A DNA stretch of 18,795 nt from Candidatus Cloacimonadota bacterium (lineage in GTDB: Bacteria > Cloacimonadota > Cloacimonadia > Cloacimonadales > Cloacimonadaceae), in assembly GCA_017995495.1 (NCBI GenBank), contig JAGOIS010000011.1, forward strand, positions 1-18,795, read 5' to 3'. Made by a program: the position numbers and the translations under genes. Positions 1 through 7,961 of this stretch are shown here, one piece after another (position 1 is the stretch's first letter; every line of letters starts with the position of its first letter). The notes beneath the pieces were generated by a model. The model saw only the letters and a program-made list of their open reading frames with translations, ran no database searches and was not told the origin of the DNA.

Positions 1-35
1 ACAAATCAATTGCTCTGCCATTGAGCTACATCGGC
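1..35 (-). tRNA. tRNA-Thr (anticodon UGU), 5' part only
   Basis: Read on the minus strand from 35 down to 1, the sequence has a 7-nt 5' acceptor strand (GCCGATG), U8 and A9, a four-base D stem (GCTC/GAGC) with a GG-containing D loop, and the 5' anticodon strand ATTGA. It then has TT and TGT, where the window ends. TGT sits at positions 34-36, so the tRNA should carry threonine. The anticodon 3' strand, T arm and acceptor 3' strand lie outside the window, so stem pairing other than the D arm cannot be checked. Confidence 0.85.
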
Positions 36-386
36 GTCAGGATTTTCCAAGCAATTTCAGCACCTGTTTTTTGTCAATCACTTTTCTTGCTATCACTCTA
101 TGTTGTCACCGAAATTCCCGGTTCGGTTCAAAAAATTCCTCACCCCGTTTTTTGTCAAGCTGACCTTTTGCATTTTATCTCAGATGGCGTGGGAACGGTG
201 CCTGGGAGTTGTTTTTCCGCCACCATCCGGCAAAGCTCATGACCAAGGTTTGAATCCCACCAAGTTTGATGATGGATGGCCCCATCAGCCCAAATGAGGC
301 TGATAAGCTGAATTGGGTGTTTCAGCAAGCAGGTTTCAGAGCATGTTCCAAAGGGTTATTCGCGAAAATTCCCAGCTGCGCCCGCG

Positions 387-457
387 ATCAATACGGAATA
401 AATACGGAATCAATACGGATGAAATCCGTATTGATTCCGTATTTATTCCGTATTGAT
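387..457. repeat. perfect 34-bp inverted repeat with 3-nt loop
   Basis: The left arm (387-420) and right arm (424-457) are exact reverse complements over 34 bases, separated only by GAA (421-423). Each arm is itself built from about three copies of an AATACGGA-type unit spaced 11-12 bases apart. Pairing stops immediately outside (G386 against A458). There is no T-tract on either side, so it does not look like a normal terminator. Function is unknown. Confidence 0.95.
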
Positions 458-551
458 AATTGGAGCAACAAGAATGCAAGTGGTTGAATAGATATGGCTT
501 GCTTTTTTGGCACTGTGGCCCAGAGAATGATGGGACGCGGAAAAGCGAATG

Positions 552-622
552 GAACGCGGATGACGCGGATTTCAGGGGTAAAATAAATCAGTAACCCCCC
601 ATAATCCGCATGATCCTCATTC
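552..622. repeat. imperfect 20-bp-arm hairpin with ACGCGGATG repeats
   Basis: Arms 552-571 and 603-622 pair at 16 of 20 positions. A second short GGGG/CCCC pairing (575-578 with 597-600) lies inside. The left arm contains a 9-base direct repeat (ACGCGGATG then ACGCGGATT). The total span is 71 nt, the same as the perfect hairpin at 387-457, although the sequences differ. It may be a dispersed repeat; this cannot be tested from one window. Confidence 0.65.
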
Positions 623-728
623 AACAGAGAATACCCAGATCTGCTGAAGTCGATGCTTGCTGGCACATTCGACACCAGCATGGCTCGACACCAGAGGAGT
701 TTTACCCAGTCGCCAAATGAAATCCGGT

Positions 729-760
729 TAAAAAAAATGGGACCCGCAAAACGGGTCCCG
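729..760 (-). terminator. rho-independent terminator of the OmpA-domain gene
   Basis: On the minus strand an 8-bp GC-rich stem (GGGACCCG 739-746 pairing with CGGGTCCC 752-759, 5-nt loop) is followed, after one A, by a run of eight T (complement of 730-737). It begins about 20 bases past the stop codon of the OmpA-domain gene, the expected place for its terminator. Confidence 0.9.
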
Positions 761-782
761 GAATGATATTGATTGGATGGGA

Positions 783-3416
783 TTATTTGATCAGCAGCAT
801 CTGGGCGCGGCGGTTTTCCTGGCGTCCAGCCTTGGTGCCGTTGGTGGCGATGGGTTTGGTTGAACTGTAACCCTTGATCTCGATCTGGCCTGCATCCACG
901 CCTCTGGCCACAAGGTAGTCCATAACAACTTTGGCGCGGTTGTGGGAGAGGGGTTCGTTGATCTTGTCAGTGCCGGTGTTGTCCGTGTGGCCCTGGATCT
1001 CGATCATGACCTCAGGGAGTTTTTTCAGGGACTCCGCCACGCGGTCCAGGAAAGGCCGGTCACCCGCGCGGATGGTGTAGAGATTGGTGTCGAAATGCAC
1101 CATGTGGGTGAGCAGGTCTTGTTCCAGCTTATCCAGCTCGGGATTGGTCTTGACCACAGGCGCTGTCACTGTGCCTATGACGGGCAGATTGAAGGTGGTC
1201 GCGCCGGGGCTGGCGTGGCTGATGCTGCCGCTGTAGTTTCCAGCCTGGGCACCGGTGAGGCGGATCCAAATGTCTTTGTCGAAGCTGGCGGGCACGATCA
1301 TCGAGGAGACCCAGGTTTTGCCGCCATCAACCGAGAACTCGTAGCCGGCGGGGGCCTTGATGTTGATGTCGCCGGTGAGGTTGGCGGTTTTAAGTTTGTA
1401 GCTTTGGGGCTCGGAGGGCTTGCCCTGTTCGGTGGAAAAGGCCGCCAGGCTGCCGGAGGCCAGAACCAACGACGGGGCTTCGGGCTGAAGCACCACGCCG
1501 CTGACGGGCAGGTTGAAGGTAGTGGCGCCGGGGCTGGCGTGGCTGATGCTGCCGCCGAAGCTTCCGGCCTGGGCGCCGGTGAGGCGCACCATGATGTCTT
1601 TGTCGAAGCTGGCGGGCACGATCATCGAGGTGACCCAGGTTTTGCCGCCATCAACGGAGAATTCGTAGCCGGCGGGGGCCTTGATGTTGATGTCGCCAGT
1701 GAGGTTGGCGGTGTTAAGTTTGTAGCTTTGGGCGGCGGAGGGCTTGCCCAGTTGGGTGGAAAATCCACCCAGGCCTGCTGAGCCAAGAACGATCGAAGGG
1801 GCTTCAGGCTGCAGTACAATCCCGCTGACCGGCAGGTTGAAGGTCACCGCTCCGGGGCTGTCGTGGCTGATGCTGCCGCCGAAGTTTCCGGCTTTGACGC
1901 CGGTCATGCGCACCAGGATGTCTTGGTTGAAGCCGGCGGGCACGATTGCCGAGGTGACCCAGGTTTTGCCGCCATCAACCGAGAATTCGTAGCCGGCGGG
2001 GGCCTTGATGTTGATGTCGCCGGTGAGGTTGGCGGTATTAAGCTTGTAGCTTTGGGCTGCGGAGGGCTTGCCCAGTTGGGTGGAAAATCCCCCCAAGCCT
2101 GCTGAGCCGAGCATTATTGACGGAGCAGAAGGAGCGGTCACCACGCCGCTCACAGGCAGGTTGAAGGTTGTCGCGCCGGGGCTGGAGTGGGAGATCACTC
2201 CGCCGAAGCTTCCGGCCTGTGCGCCGGTGAGGCGCACCCAGATGTCCTTGTCGAAGCTGGCGGGCACGATCATCGAGGTGGCCCAGGTTTTGCCGCCGTC
2301 GAGGGAGAATTCATATCCGGCCGGGGCCTTGATGTTGATGTCGCCGGTGAGGTCGGCGGTATTAAGCTTGTAGCTTTGGGGCGCGGAGGGTTTGCCCAGT
2401 TCGGTGGAGAATCCGCCCGGGATCCCGGAACCGAGTTCCAGCTTGGGAATGGGGGGCAGTGTAACCACACCCGAGACCGGGCGCGAAAGATCCGCGGCAC
2501 CTTCACTCTTGTGGCCGATGCTGCCACTGTAGTTGCCCACTTCGTCGCCAGTGAGGCGCACCCAAATGTCTCCAGTGAAATCGGCAGGCACGATCACCGA
2601 TTTGGCCCAAACCTTGCCTCTGTCTAGCGAAAGCACAAAGCCATCGGGGGCGACAATCTCAACGTTTCCGCGCAGGTCGGAACCCTTGAGCCTGTAAGCC
2701 TGGGGAGCGGAAGGGGTTCCCTTCACGGTGGAAAAACCAGTCAACGCGCCGATATAGCCCAGGAGCGGCACGGCCTTGGGAGTTCCGAAATGCAGCCCCA
2801 AACCGATGTAGGGAGTGAGCAAGGCGTCGTTCATGGAGCCGGTGTCTTTGAGGTCGATGTTGTCCTTGGTGAAGAGGTCGTACTTCACGCCGAGGTCCAG
2901 GGTGGTGTTCCAACCAGTGAGGAAAGAGATACCAGCCGCGGCGTGCGGAAGTGTGAAATGGCCTCGCATGAATCCGGGCTCGATGCTGGGATTGTCGGCC
3001 ACCCCGGCTTCATCCTTGCTGCCATGGGTGGACCAGCCACCGCCGAGGGCCACGAACGGTGATATGCGCCGGATGAAAGCCTTCTCTGAGAAGTTGAGCG
3101 CTCCCACCTTGGTGGGGCGGAGTTTCAGATACAGGTTGATCCCTTCAAGGGACGAAAAATAGGATTCCTTGGGATCGTCGCCCTTTACTTCCACATTGGC
3201 GAACCAGGGGCTGGCACCAATGCCAAGCCAGTCTTTGATCATCCAGCCGTCCCAAGCCACAGCCCAGGCGCCTTTCATTTCGTTGGTTCCCTCAATGTCG
3301 TCGAGAGGGATGCCTACACCACCCTCTATTAAAAGGGTGCTTTCGAAAGCATGGACAGCTGGCATAAAAGCCAGCAGTAACAGTGTGATAAGAAGATTTC
3401 GAGTAAGTTTGCTCAT
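783..3416 (-). CDS. OmpA-domain outer-membrane protein with five 108-residue repeats
   Basis: The 877-residue protein has a signal peptide (about 1-24, ending AVHA), then roughly 200 residues resembling a small outer-membrane barrel. Five consecutive 108-residue repeats follow, starting at F228, F336, F444, F552 and F660, and a C-terminal OmpA peptidoglycan-binding domain fills about 765-877. Asp812 in GHTDNTG and Arg827 in LSHNRAK are 15 residues apart, as are the two diaminopimelate-binding residues of E. coli OmpA. The likely role is to tie the outer membrane to the wall while displaying the repeats; the side on which they sit is inference. ATG at 3416 is chosen because GAGGT lies just upstream; an in-frame GTG at 3422 would overlap that site. 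It is transcribed alone, divergent from the nuclease gene, and has its own terminator. Confidence 0.9.
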   Translation of the reverse strand: MSKLTRNLLITLLLLAFMPAVHAFESTLLIEGGVGIPLDDIEGTNEMKGAWAVAWDGWMIKDWLGIGASPWFANVEVKGDDPKESYFSSLEGINLYLKLRPTKVGALNFSEKAFIRRISPFVALGGGWSTHGSKDEAGVADNPSIEPGFMRGHFTLPHAAAGISFLTGWNTTLDLGVKYDLFTKDNIDLKDTGSMNDALLTPYIGLGLHFGTPKAVPLLGYIGALTGFSTVKGTPSAPQAYRLKGSDLRGNVEIVAPDGFVLSLDRGKVWAKSVIVPADFTGDIWVRLTGDEVGNYSGSIGHKSEGAADLSRPVSGVVTLPPIPKLELGSGIPGGFSTELGKPSAPQSYKLNTADLTGDINIKAPAGYEFSLDGGKTWATSMIVPASFDKDIWVRLTGAQAGSFGGVISHSSPGATTFNLPVSGVVTAPSAPSIMLGSAGLGGFSTQLGKPSAAQSYKLNTANLTGDINIKAPAGYEFSVDGGKTWVTSAIVPAGFNQDILVRMTGVKAGNFGGSISHDSPGAVTFNLPVSGIVLQPEAPSIVLGSAGLGGFSTQLGKPSAAQSYKLNTANLTGDINIKAPAGYEFSVDGGKTWVTSMIVPASFDKDIMVRLTGAQAGSFGGSISHASPGATTFNLPVSGVVLQPEAPSLVLASGSLAAFSTEQGKPSEPQSYKLKTANLTGDINIKAPAGYEFSVDGGKTWVSSMIVPASFDKDIWIRLTGAQAGNYSGSISHASPGATTFNLPVIGTVTAPVVKTNPELDKLEQDLLTHMVHFDTNLYTIRAGDRPFLDRVAESLKKLPEVMIEIQGHTDNTGTDKINEPLSHNRAKVVMDYLVARGVDAGQIEIKGYSSTKPIATNGTKAGRQENRRAQMLLIK
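1167..2735 (-). repeat. tandem 324-bp coding repeats (five units)
   Basis: The landmark GGCACG, in the codons for Val-Pro, recurs at 1291, 1615, 1939, 2263 and 2587, an exact 324-bp period with no insertion or deletion. The units are 2412-2735, 2088-2411, 1764-2087, 1440-1763 and a last one from 1439 that loses similarity near 1167. The unit nearest the N terminus is clearly diverged. The other four share long stretches such as APAGYEFS, DGGKTW and FNLPV. Confidence 0.93.
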
Positions 3417-3448
3417 GTTCACCTCTATTTAGTTTTCCTCATACCGGC

Positions 3449-3477
3449 AAACTACGCAAGCCAGCATATGATGTCAA
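3449..3477 (-). promoter_or_regulatory. sigma-70-type promoter for the OmpA-domain gene
   Basis: On the minus strand a perfect TTGACA (complement of 3472-3477) is followed by 17 bases and TAGTTT (complement of 3449-3454). The -35 is consensus and the -10 is weak (three of six). Transcription would start about 25 bases before the ATG at 3416. A second TTGACA at 3499-3504 lacks a matching -10. Confidence 0.45.
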
Positions 3478-3569
3478 GGACTAATTTTGCGGCTTTATTG
3501 TCAAGTGTGTATTATTTTCCACAATGAGGGCCGATCCCAAATCAATTCCGCATCTGGAATTGAAATTGC

Positions 3570-3598
3570 TTGAAAAGTATTCTCATCATTATTATCAT
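3570..3598 (+). promoter_or_regulatory. sigma-70-type promoter for the nuclease gene
   Basis: TTGAAA (3570-3575), a 17-base spacer and TATCAT (3593-3598) each match the consensus at five of six positions. This gives a leader of about 115 bases before the ATG at 3722. The leader contains a GGGATCGCGGA direct repeat. Confidence 0.5.
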
Positions 3599-3659
3599 AC
3601 GTGGAGTGGCTGTAGCTGGTCCACAAAGCAAATGCTTATTATAAATGTCCAGGACAACC

Positions 3660-3699
3660 GGGATCGCGGAACAGCAAAGCGCTGAAGCGGGATCGCGGA
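3660..3699. repeat. 11-bp direct repeat GGGATCGCGGA in the nuclease leader
   Basis: GGGATCGCGGA occurs at 3660-3670 and 3689-3699, 29 bases apart, with AGCGCT between them. It ends 9 bases before the AGGAG ribosome-binding site of the nuclease gene, so it would be part of the 5' leader. The GCGGAT core resembles the hairpin at 552-622. Confidence 0.7.
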
Positions 3700-3721
3700 T
3701 GGATTGGCAGGAGAGATAAAT

Positions 3722-6700
3722 ATGAGAAAGATCATTCTCGCTGTATCATTGCTGCTGGGATTTGCGGCGATAGGCGCGCAAACAACCGTTTTCGCTGACG
3801 CTTTTTCCGCAAACCAGAGCACCGACTGGACGACTGAAGGCCAGATTGGCTCAAGCGCTTGGTCCGTCAGCCGATCCGGCGCTGACTGGGGCGCCCGCCG
3901 CAATTCCGACCCGGCACAGCTTGAGCTCACCAACGATGCCAGCGCCACAACAAATGTGGCCGGCTGGGTTTTTTCCCATTCCTCCACCTCCGGATTTTCC
4001 CTGCCCTACAATTCCACGCTGGCTTCGACCGACGGATCGGTGACCTGGTATGTGAATCTGCGTCAGGTCAGGGCCGACCCTGCCGGTTTTGGCAGCGGAA
4101 ACTACGGGGTGGCCTTTATCTTGGCAGGCACTTCCACAACAGCAAACAACAGCGGTTCGGGCTACGCGCTGGCGCTGGGGCAATCCGGATCCACTGACCC
4201 GCTCAGACTGGTGAAATACAGCGCCGGAATCAGCTCTCCAACCAATATCATCACCAGCAATACTGCCGGACTCAGCGATTTCGGCGCTGATTATCTGAGC
4301 GTAAAGGTTACTTACGAACCAGTTTCCAATACTTGGGAGATGTTTTTGCGCAACGACGGAACAACAGGGTTTACAGATCCAACTTCCGGAGAGCTGGTTT
4401 CACAGGGAACCGCGGTAGACAATACCTATACGTCCACTTCTCTTTCATACATGGGAGCTTACTGGCAGGGTTCCACAGCGGCCATTCAGACAGCTTTTTT
4501 TGACAACATAACAGTGCAGGTGACACCCAATATCGCTGTTAACGTCTATCCTGCCAGTATAAGTGGTTTTTCCTATATGGAAGGCCTGGGGCCGTCAGAA
4601 GAGCAGACTTTCACAGCCAGTGGGACCGGAATCGTTTCTGACATCATAATATCCGCGCCAACCCATTATGAGATCTCGGCCACTTCCGGGAGCGGATTTG
4701 GCAGTTCACTGACCGTCTCACCCACCCGAGGCGACATCCCTCCCACAACAGTCTATGTGAGGCTTAAAGCAGAATTAACCACGGGAGACTACAACGCTGA
4801 AGACATCAGTGTAAGTTCGGAAGGCGCGACGACCATGTACGTCACCTGCAGCGGTTCTGTGACAGCTGGCGCCACACCTGCTGTTCCTCTGGCCACAAGC
4901 GCGACCAATGTGGCTTACTCGAGTTTCACCGCCAACTGGAACGCCGTGCAGTATACAGAAAGCTACAGGCTGGATGTTTACACTGGCTCGGATATCGAAG
5001 ACCTTTTCATTTCGGAGTATGTAGAGGGAACGAGTTACAACAAGGCGATCGAGATCTACAACGGCACCGGGGACACGGTCGATCTGAGCAATTACACCGT
5101 ATATCTCTACGCTAACGGAGCAGCAACGCCCACAAACACCCTCGCTTTGTCCGGGACCCTGGCCAACAATGACGTTTACGTGATCGCCAACACCCAGGCT
5201 GGTTCTTCCATCCAGGCGGTTGCCGATGTAACCTCCGCCGTGGCGAACTACAACGGAGATGACGCTTTGGCATTATGGAACGAAACCACGGCTTCATATT
5301 CAGACATCTTTGGCTGCATCGGCGAGGACCCCGGCACCTTATGGGGCAGCGATCCTTTGGTGACGGCTGAGAAAACCCTGGTGCGGAAAAGCTCGGTTTC
5401 CTCGGGGGTGACGATCAATCCCCAAACCGGATTCCCAGGCCTGGCCACGGAGTGGGACAGCTACAGTCAGGACACGTTTTCCTATCTGGGAGTTCACACT
5501 TACGGCAGCAAAGCCATCAGCTTCGTGCCAGGATATGAGGACCTGAACGTGGGCAACGTTACCAGCTGGCTGGTGAGCGGTTTGAACGAGCTTACAGACT
5601 ACCATTACCGGGTGCGGGCCGTCAACCAACACGGGACCAGCGACAATTCCAACGAGATCGACGTGAGCACGCCCTCCAGCACCGCGCCGATCATCTATGC
5701 CAGCCATACTTTCGCCCAGTTCAATTCAACCGAGGGCGTTCCTTCCGCCACCCAGCATTACTATCTGTCCTCAGCCAACCTTAATGGCAACATCACAATT
5801 GTTATCCCCGCCGGCTATGAAATCTCAACCGATGGCGGTTTGAGCTACCTAAATGCCAGCACGAGCGTTTCATCAGAGTTCAACGGTAATATATTTGTCC
5901 GGCTAACAGGCACCGCGGGCACCTGGAGCGGCAACATCAGCCATGCGAGCTTGGGGGCGGAGATCGTGAATCTGTATGTTTATGGCATTGTGACCAGCGA
6001 GAGCGTTACCACTCCGACGATCCAGGCCTCCAACATCACCGGATATCCCGCCTATACATCCATAACCTTGGACTGGACACCGGGCAACGGGACATACCGG
6101 CTGGTTAAGATAAACACGGCCAACAGTTTCAGCAATCCGCAGGACGGATATACCTATCCGGCAAACACTTACTTCATTGGATCCGGGGAACAGGTGGTTT
6201 ACAACGGTTCTACCGAATACATCGAGGGTGAGCCCTACAATGGGGTTACGGTCACCAATCTGACGCCGAACACGGTTTACTGGTTCCGGGTGTATGAATA
6301 CAACGGCACGGGCATCGACTCGAAGTACCTCACCACCACCGCCACGAACAACCCCAAGTCGGTAACCACCACCACTTCGGCTGGCAGCGGCTACTACGCC
6401 AGCATCTATGGCTACGGGACCACGATCAAAGGCCTGCTGCACAGTCTGCTGCGGACCACGCACAGCACCCAGTATTCCTACACCGCCGCAACCACGCAAC
6501 TCAAGTACACAGACCAGGACCCCAACAACTCCAACAATGTGATCGAGATCTACACAGGCTGGAGCGTTGACGCTGACTCCTATGGTGGATCTGCCACCGA
6601 CTGGAACAAGGAACACACCTGGAGCAAGAGTCACGGTGATTTTGGGGACACGGCCCCCGCGGGAACTGACTTGCATCATCTGCGGCCCTGCGACGCGACC

Positions 6701-7939
6701 GTCAACTCCGCCAAAAGCAACAAGGACTTTGACAATGGCGGAACCGCGATTACCGACGCTTCACCCCCCCCAGGATATACCGGAGAAACGAGTTGTTACC
6801 AAACTTACAATACCTGGGAACCCAGACCGGTAGACAAGGGCGACGTGGCCAGGATCATCATGTACATGGCAGTGCGTTATGAGGGAACGGACACCTCATA
6901 CAATCTGGAATTGGTTGACCACGAGTATTCTGACCAGAGCGCAAACCTTCCTTATTACGGCAAGCTTGCCACCCTGCTGCAATGGCACGCGGCAGATCCG
7001 CCGGATGAATGGGAGGCCAGACGCAACGATCGGATCGCGGAACGTCAGGGCAACCGCAATCCCTTTATCGACCTGCCCGGATATGCCGCCCGCATCTGGG
7101 CGCCCTGTCCGCTTTTCAACTCCGACATCGCCACCACTGGCTTCACTGCCAACTGGAGCGTCCCCATCACCGCCACCAACTATTATCTGCAGGTGGCCAC
7201 CGACAGCCTGTTTACAAACATTGTGGGAGGATACTCCAATTATGATGTGGACCTGCTGACCAGCAAGAATATCAACGGCCTGAGCGCGGGCGGCACCTAT
7301 TATTACCGGCTCCGCTCCTATTTTGAGGATGATTATGGCATGTGGTCGCCCTATCTGCAGGTTGTTCTACTCTCACCAGTCACAGCCACTGCCACCATCA
7401 CCCCCGCCCAGACCTTGGAAGAGACCAACCTGAACGGAGCGAGCGTCACTTTCATCCTTACAGACGCCACCTTCGCGGACAGCAGCCTGTTGGTATCCAA
7501 TTTCACCCTCAACAATGCCCCCGCGGGACTCTCGATCCAGAGCGTAAACCATGTGAATTCCACCACGGCGATCATCACCCTGGCTTTCACCGGCGAGGAT
7601 TTTGACCTAAATTATCACGACTTCTCAGTCACCGTTGCGGCTGCGGAGATCAGCGTAAGCTATCCCGTCACCAGTGACAATCAGATCACGATCCATGCCC
7701 ACATTGAGGGCACGGCAACCATTGCCCTGGATGGAACTGACATCAAGATCACGATCACGCCGGTGGCAGGCGCTGTTTCTTACCTCGTATACGGATCACC
7801 CGATCCCTTTGGCGCCTATCTGATCATCAGTGACGAGACGGGAAGCTTTGGAGAAGAGCCCGAGACCAATGTCTGGCGTGTTCCTCAGAGTTATTTTGAG
7901 CAAAACATGCATTTCTTCAAAGTGTCGGCAGTTCTCTAA
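3722..7939 (+). CDS. secreted multidomain endonuclease I with lamin-tail and FN3 modules
   Basis: The 1405-residue protein starts at an ATG with AGGAG eight bases upstream and has a signal peptide (about 1-19). Domains in order: a jelly-roll-like N-terminal domain (about 20-270); a repeat module related to the OmpA-protein repeats (about 283-385); and an FN3 domain (388-425 and 594-650) split by a lamin-tail domain (about 426-593). Then come a second repeat module (about 667-760), an FN3-like segment (to about 885), endonuclease I (about 890-1126), another FN3, an Ig-like module and a short C-terminal domain. The nuclease motifs are WNKEHTWSKSHG (W961, H965), GTDLHHLRP (H985, H986) and QGNRNP (1109-1114), typical of the EndA/NucM type (Pfam Endonuclease_1). 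Such enzymes cut DNA or RNA outside the cytoplasm, so nutrient or biofilm-DNA breakdown is a reasonable role. The gene appears monocistronic. Confidence 0.92.
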   Translation: MRKIILAVSLLLGFAAIGAQTTVFADAFSANQSTDWTTEGQIGSSAWSVSRSGADWGARRNSDPAQLELTNDASATTNVAGWVFSHSSTSGFSLPYNSTLASTDGSVTWYVNLRQVRADPAGFGSGNYGVAFILAGTSTTANNSGSGYALALGQSGSTDPLRLVKYSAGISSPTNIITSNTAGLSDFGADYLSVKVTYEPVSNTWEMFLRNDGTTGFTDPTSGELVSQGTAVDNTYTSTSLSYMGAYWQGSTAAIQTAFFDNITVQVTPNIAVNVYPASISGFSYMEGLGPSEEQTFTASGTGIVSDIIISAPTHYEISATSGSGFGSSLTVSPTRGDIPPTTVYVRLKAELTTGDYNAEDISVSSEGATTMYVTCSGSVTAGATPAVPLATSATNVAYSSFTANWNAVQYTESYRLDVYTGSDIEDLFISEYVEGTSYNKAIEIYNGTGDTVDLSNYTVYLYANGAATPTNTLALSGTLANNDVYVIANTQAGSSIQAVADVTSAVANYNGDDALALWNETTASYSDIFGCIGEDPGTLWGSDPLVTAEKTLVRKSSVSSGVTINPQTGFPGLATEWDSYSQDTFSYLGVHTYGSKAISFVPGYEDLNVGNVTSWLVSGLNELTDYHYRVRAVNQHGTSDNSNEIDVSTPSSTAPIIYASHTFAQFNSTEGVPSATQHYYLSSANLNGNITIVIPAGYEISTDGGLSYLNASTSVSSEFNGNIFVRLTGTAGTWSGNISHASLGAEIVNLYVYGIVTSESVTTPTIQASNITGYPAYTSITLDWTPGNGTYRLVKINTANSFSNPQDGYTYPANTYFIGSGEQVVYNGSTEYIEGEPYNGVTVTNLTPNTVYWFRVYEYNGTGIDSKYLTTTATNNPKSVTTTTSAGSGYYASIYGYGTTIKGLLHSLLRTTHSTQYSYTAATTQLKYTDQDPNNSNNVIEIYTGWSVDADSYGGSATDWNKEHTWSKSHGDFGDTAPAGTDLHHLRPCDATVNSAKSNKDFDNGGTAITDASPPPGYTGETSCYQTYNTWEPRPVDKGDVARIIMYMAVRYEGTDTSYNLELVDHEYSDQSANLPYYGKLATLLQWHAADPPDEWEARRNDRIAERQGNRNPFIDLPGYAARIWAPCPLFNSDIATTGFTANWSVPITATNYYLQVATDSLFTNIVGGYSNYDVDLLTSKNINGLSAGGTYYYRLRSYFEDDYGMWSPYLQVVLLSPVTATATITPAQTLEETNLNGASVTFILTDATFADSSLLVSNFTLNNAPAGLSIQSVNHVNSTTAIITLAFTGEDFDLNYHDFSVTVAAAEISVSYPVTSDNQITIHAHIEGTATIALDGTDIKITITPVAGAVSYLVYGSPDPFGAYLIISDETGSFGEEPETNVWRVPQSYFEQNMHFFKVSAVL

Positions 7940-7961
7940 ACTCTGCTTCAACCAATCGAAG

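Larger units (their letters stand above)
36..728. other. gene-poor spacer with hairpins and repeats
   Basis: No reading frame here looks like a real protein. Apart from the two large hairpins listed separately, it contains a small 7-bp hairpin at 284-304 (ATCAGCC/GGCTGAT, 7-nt loop). It also has two copies of a TTGACAAAAAAC box on the minus strand (ending near 66 and 147) and a repeated TCGACACCAG near 667 and 682. The only longer frame, on the minus strand around 388-681, runs straight through both large hairpins and is not credible as a gene. Confidence 0.6.

Noticed and set aside
284..304. 7-bp hairpin considered as a terminator
   Set aside because: No T-tract on either strand and no gene ending nearby.
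387..457. Insertion sequence with terminal inverted repeats
   Set aside because: Only 3 bases separate the arms and no transposase is present; a hairpin or tiny palindromic element fits better.
388..681. A 97-codon minus-strand open frame in the spacer
   Set aside because: It runs through both large hairpins, has no clear ribosome-binding site and shows no domain or signal; its openness is explained by the repeats.
942..1781. A 279-codon plus-strand frame opposite the OmpA-domain gene
   Set aside because: It is antisense to the 324-bp repeats, its protein is Gly/Ala/Val/Asp-rich repeat shadow, and the opposite strand has clear domains and a terminator.
1167..2735. Regular repeats considered as a CRISPR array
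   Set aside because: Units are 324 bp, contiguous without spacers, in frame and coding for protein modules.
5903..6679. A 258-codon minus-strand frame inside the nuclease gene
   Set aside because: Antisense to an intact domain series with conserved nuclease motifs; no recognisable protein.
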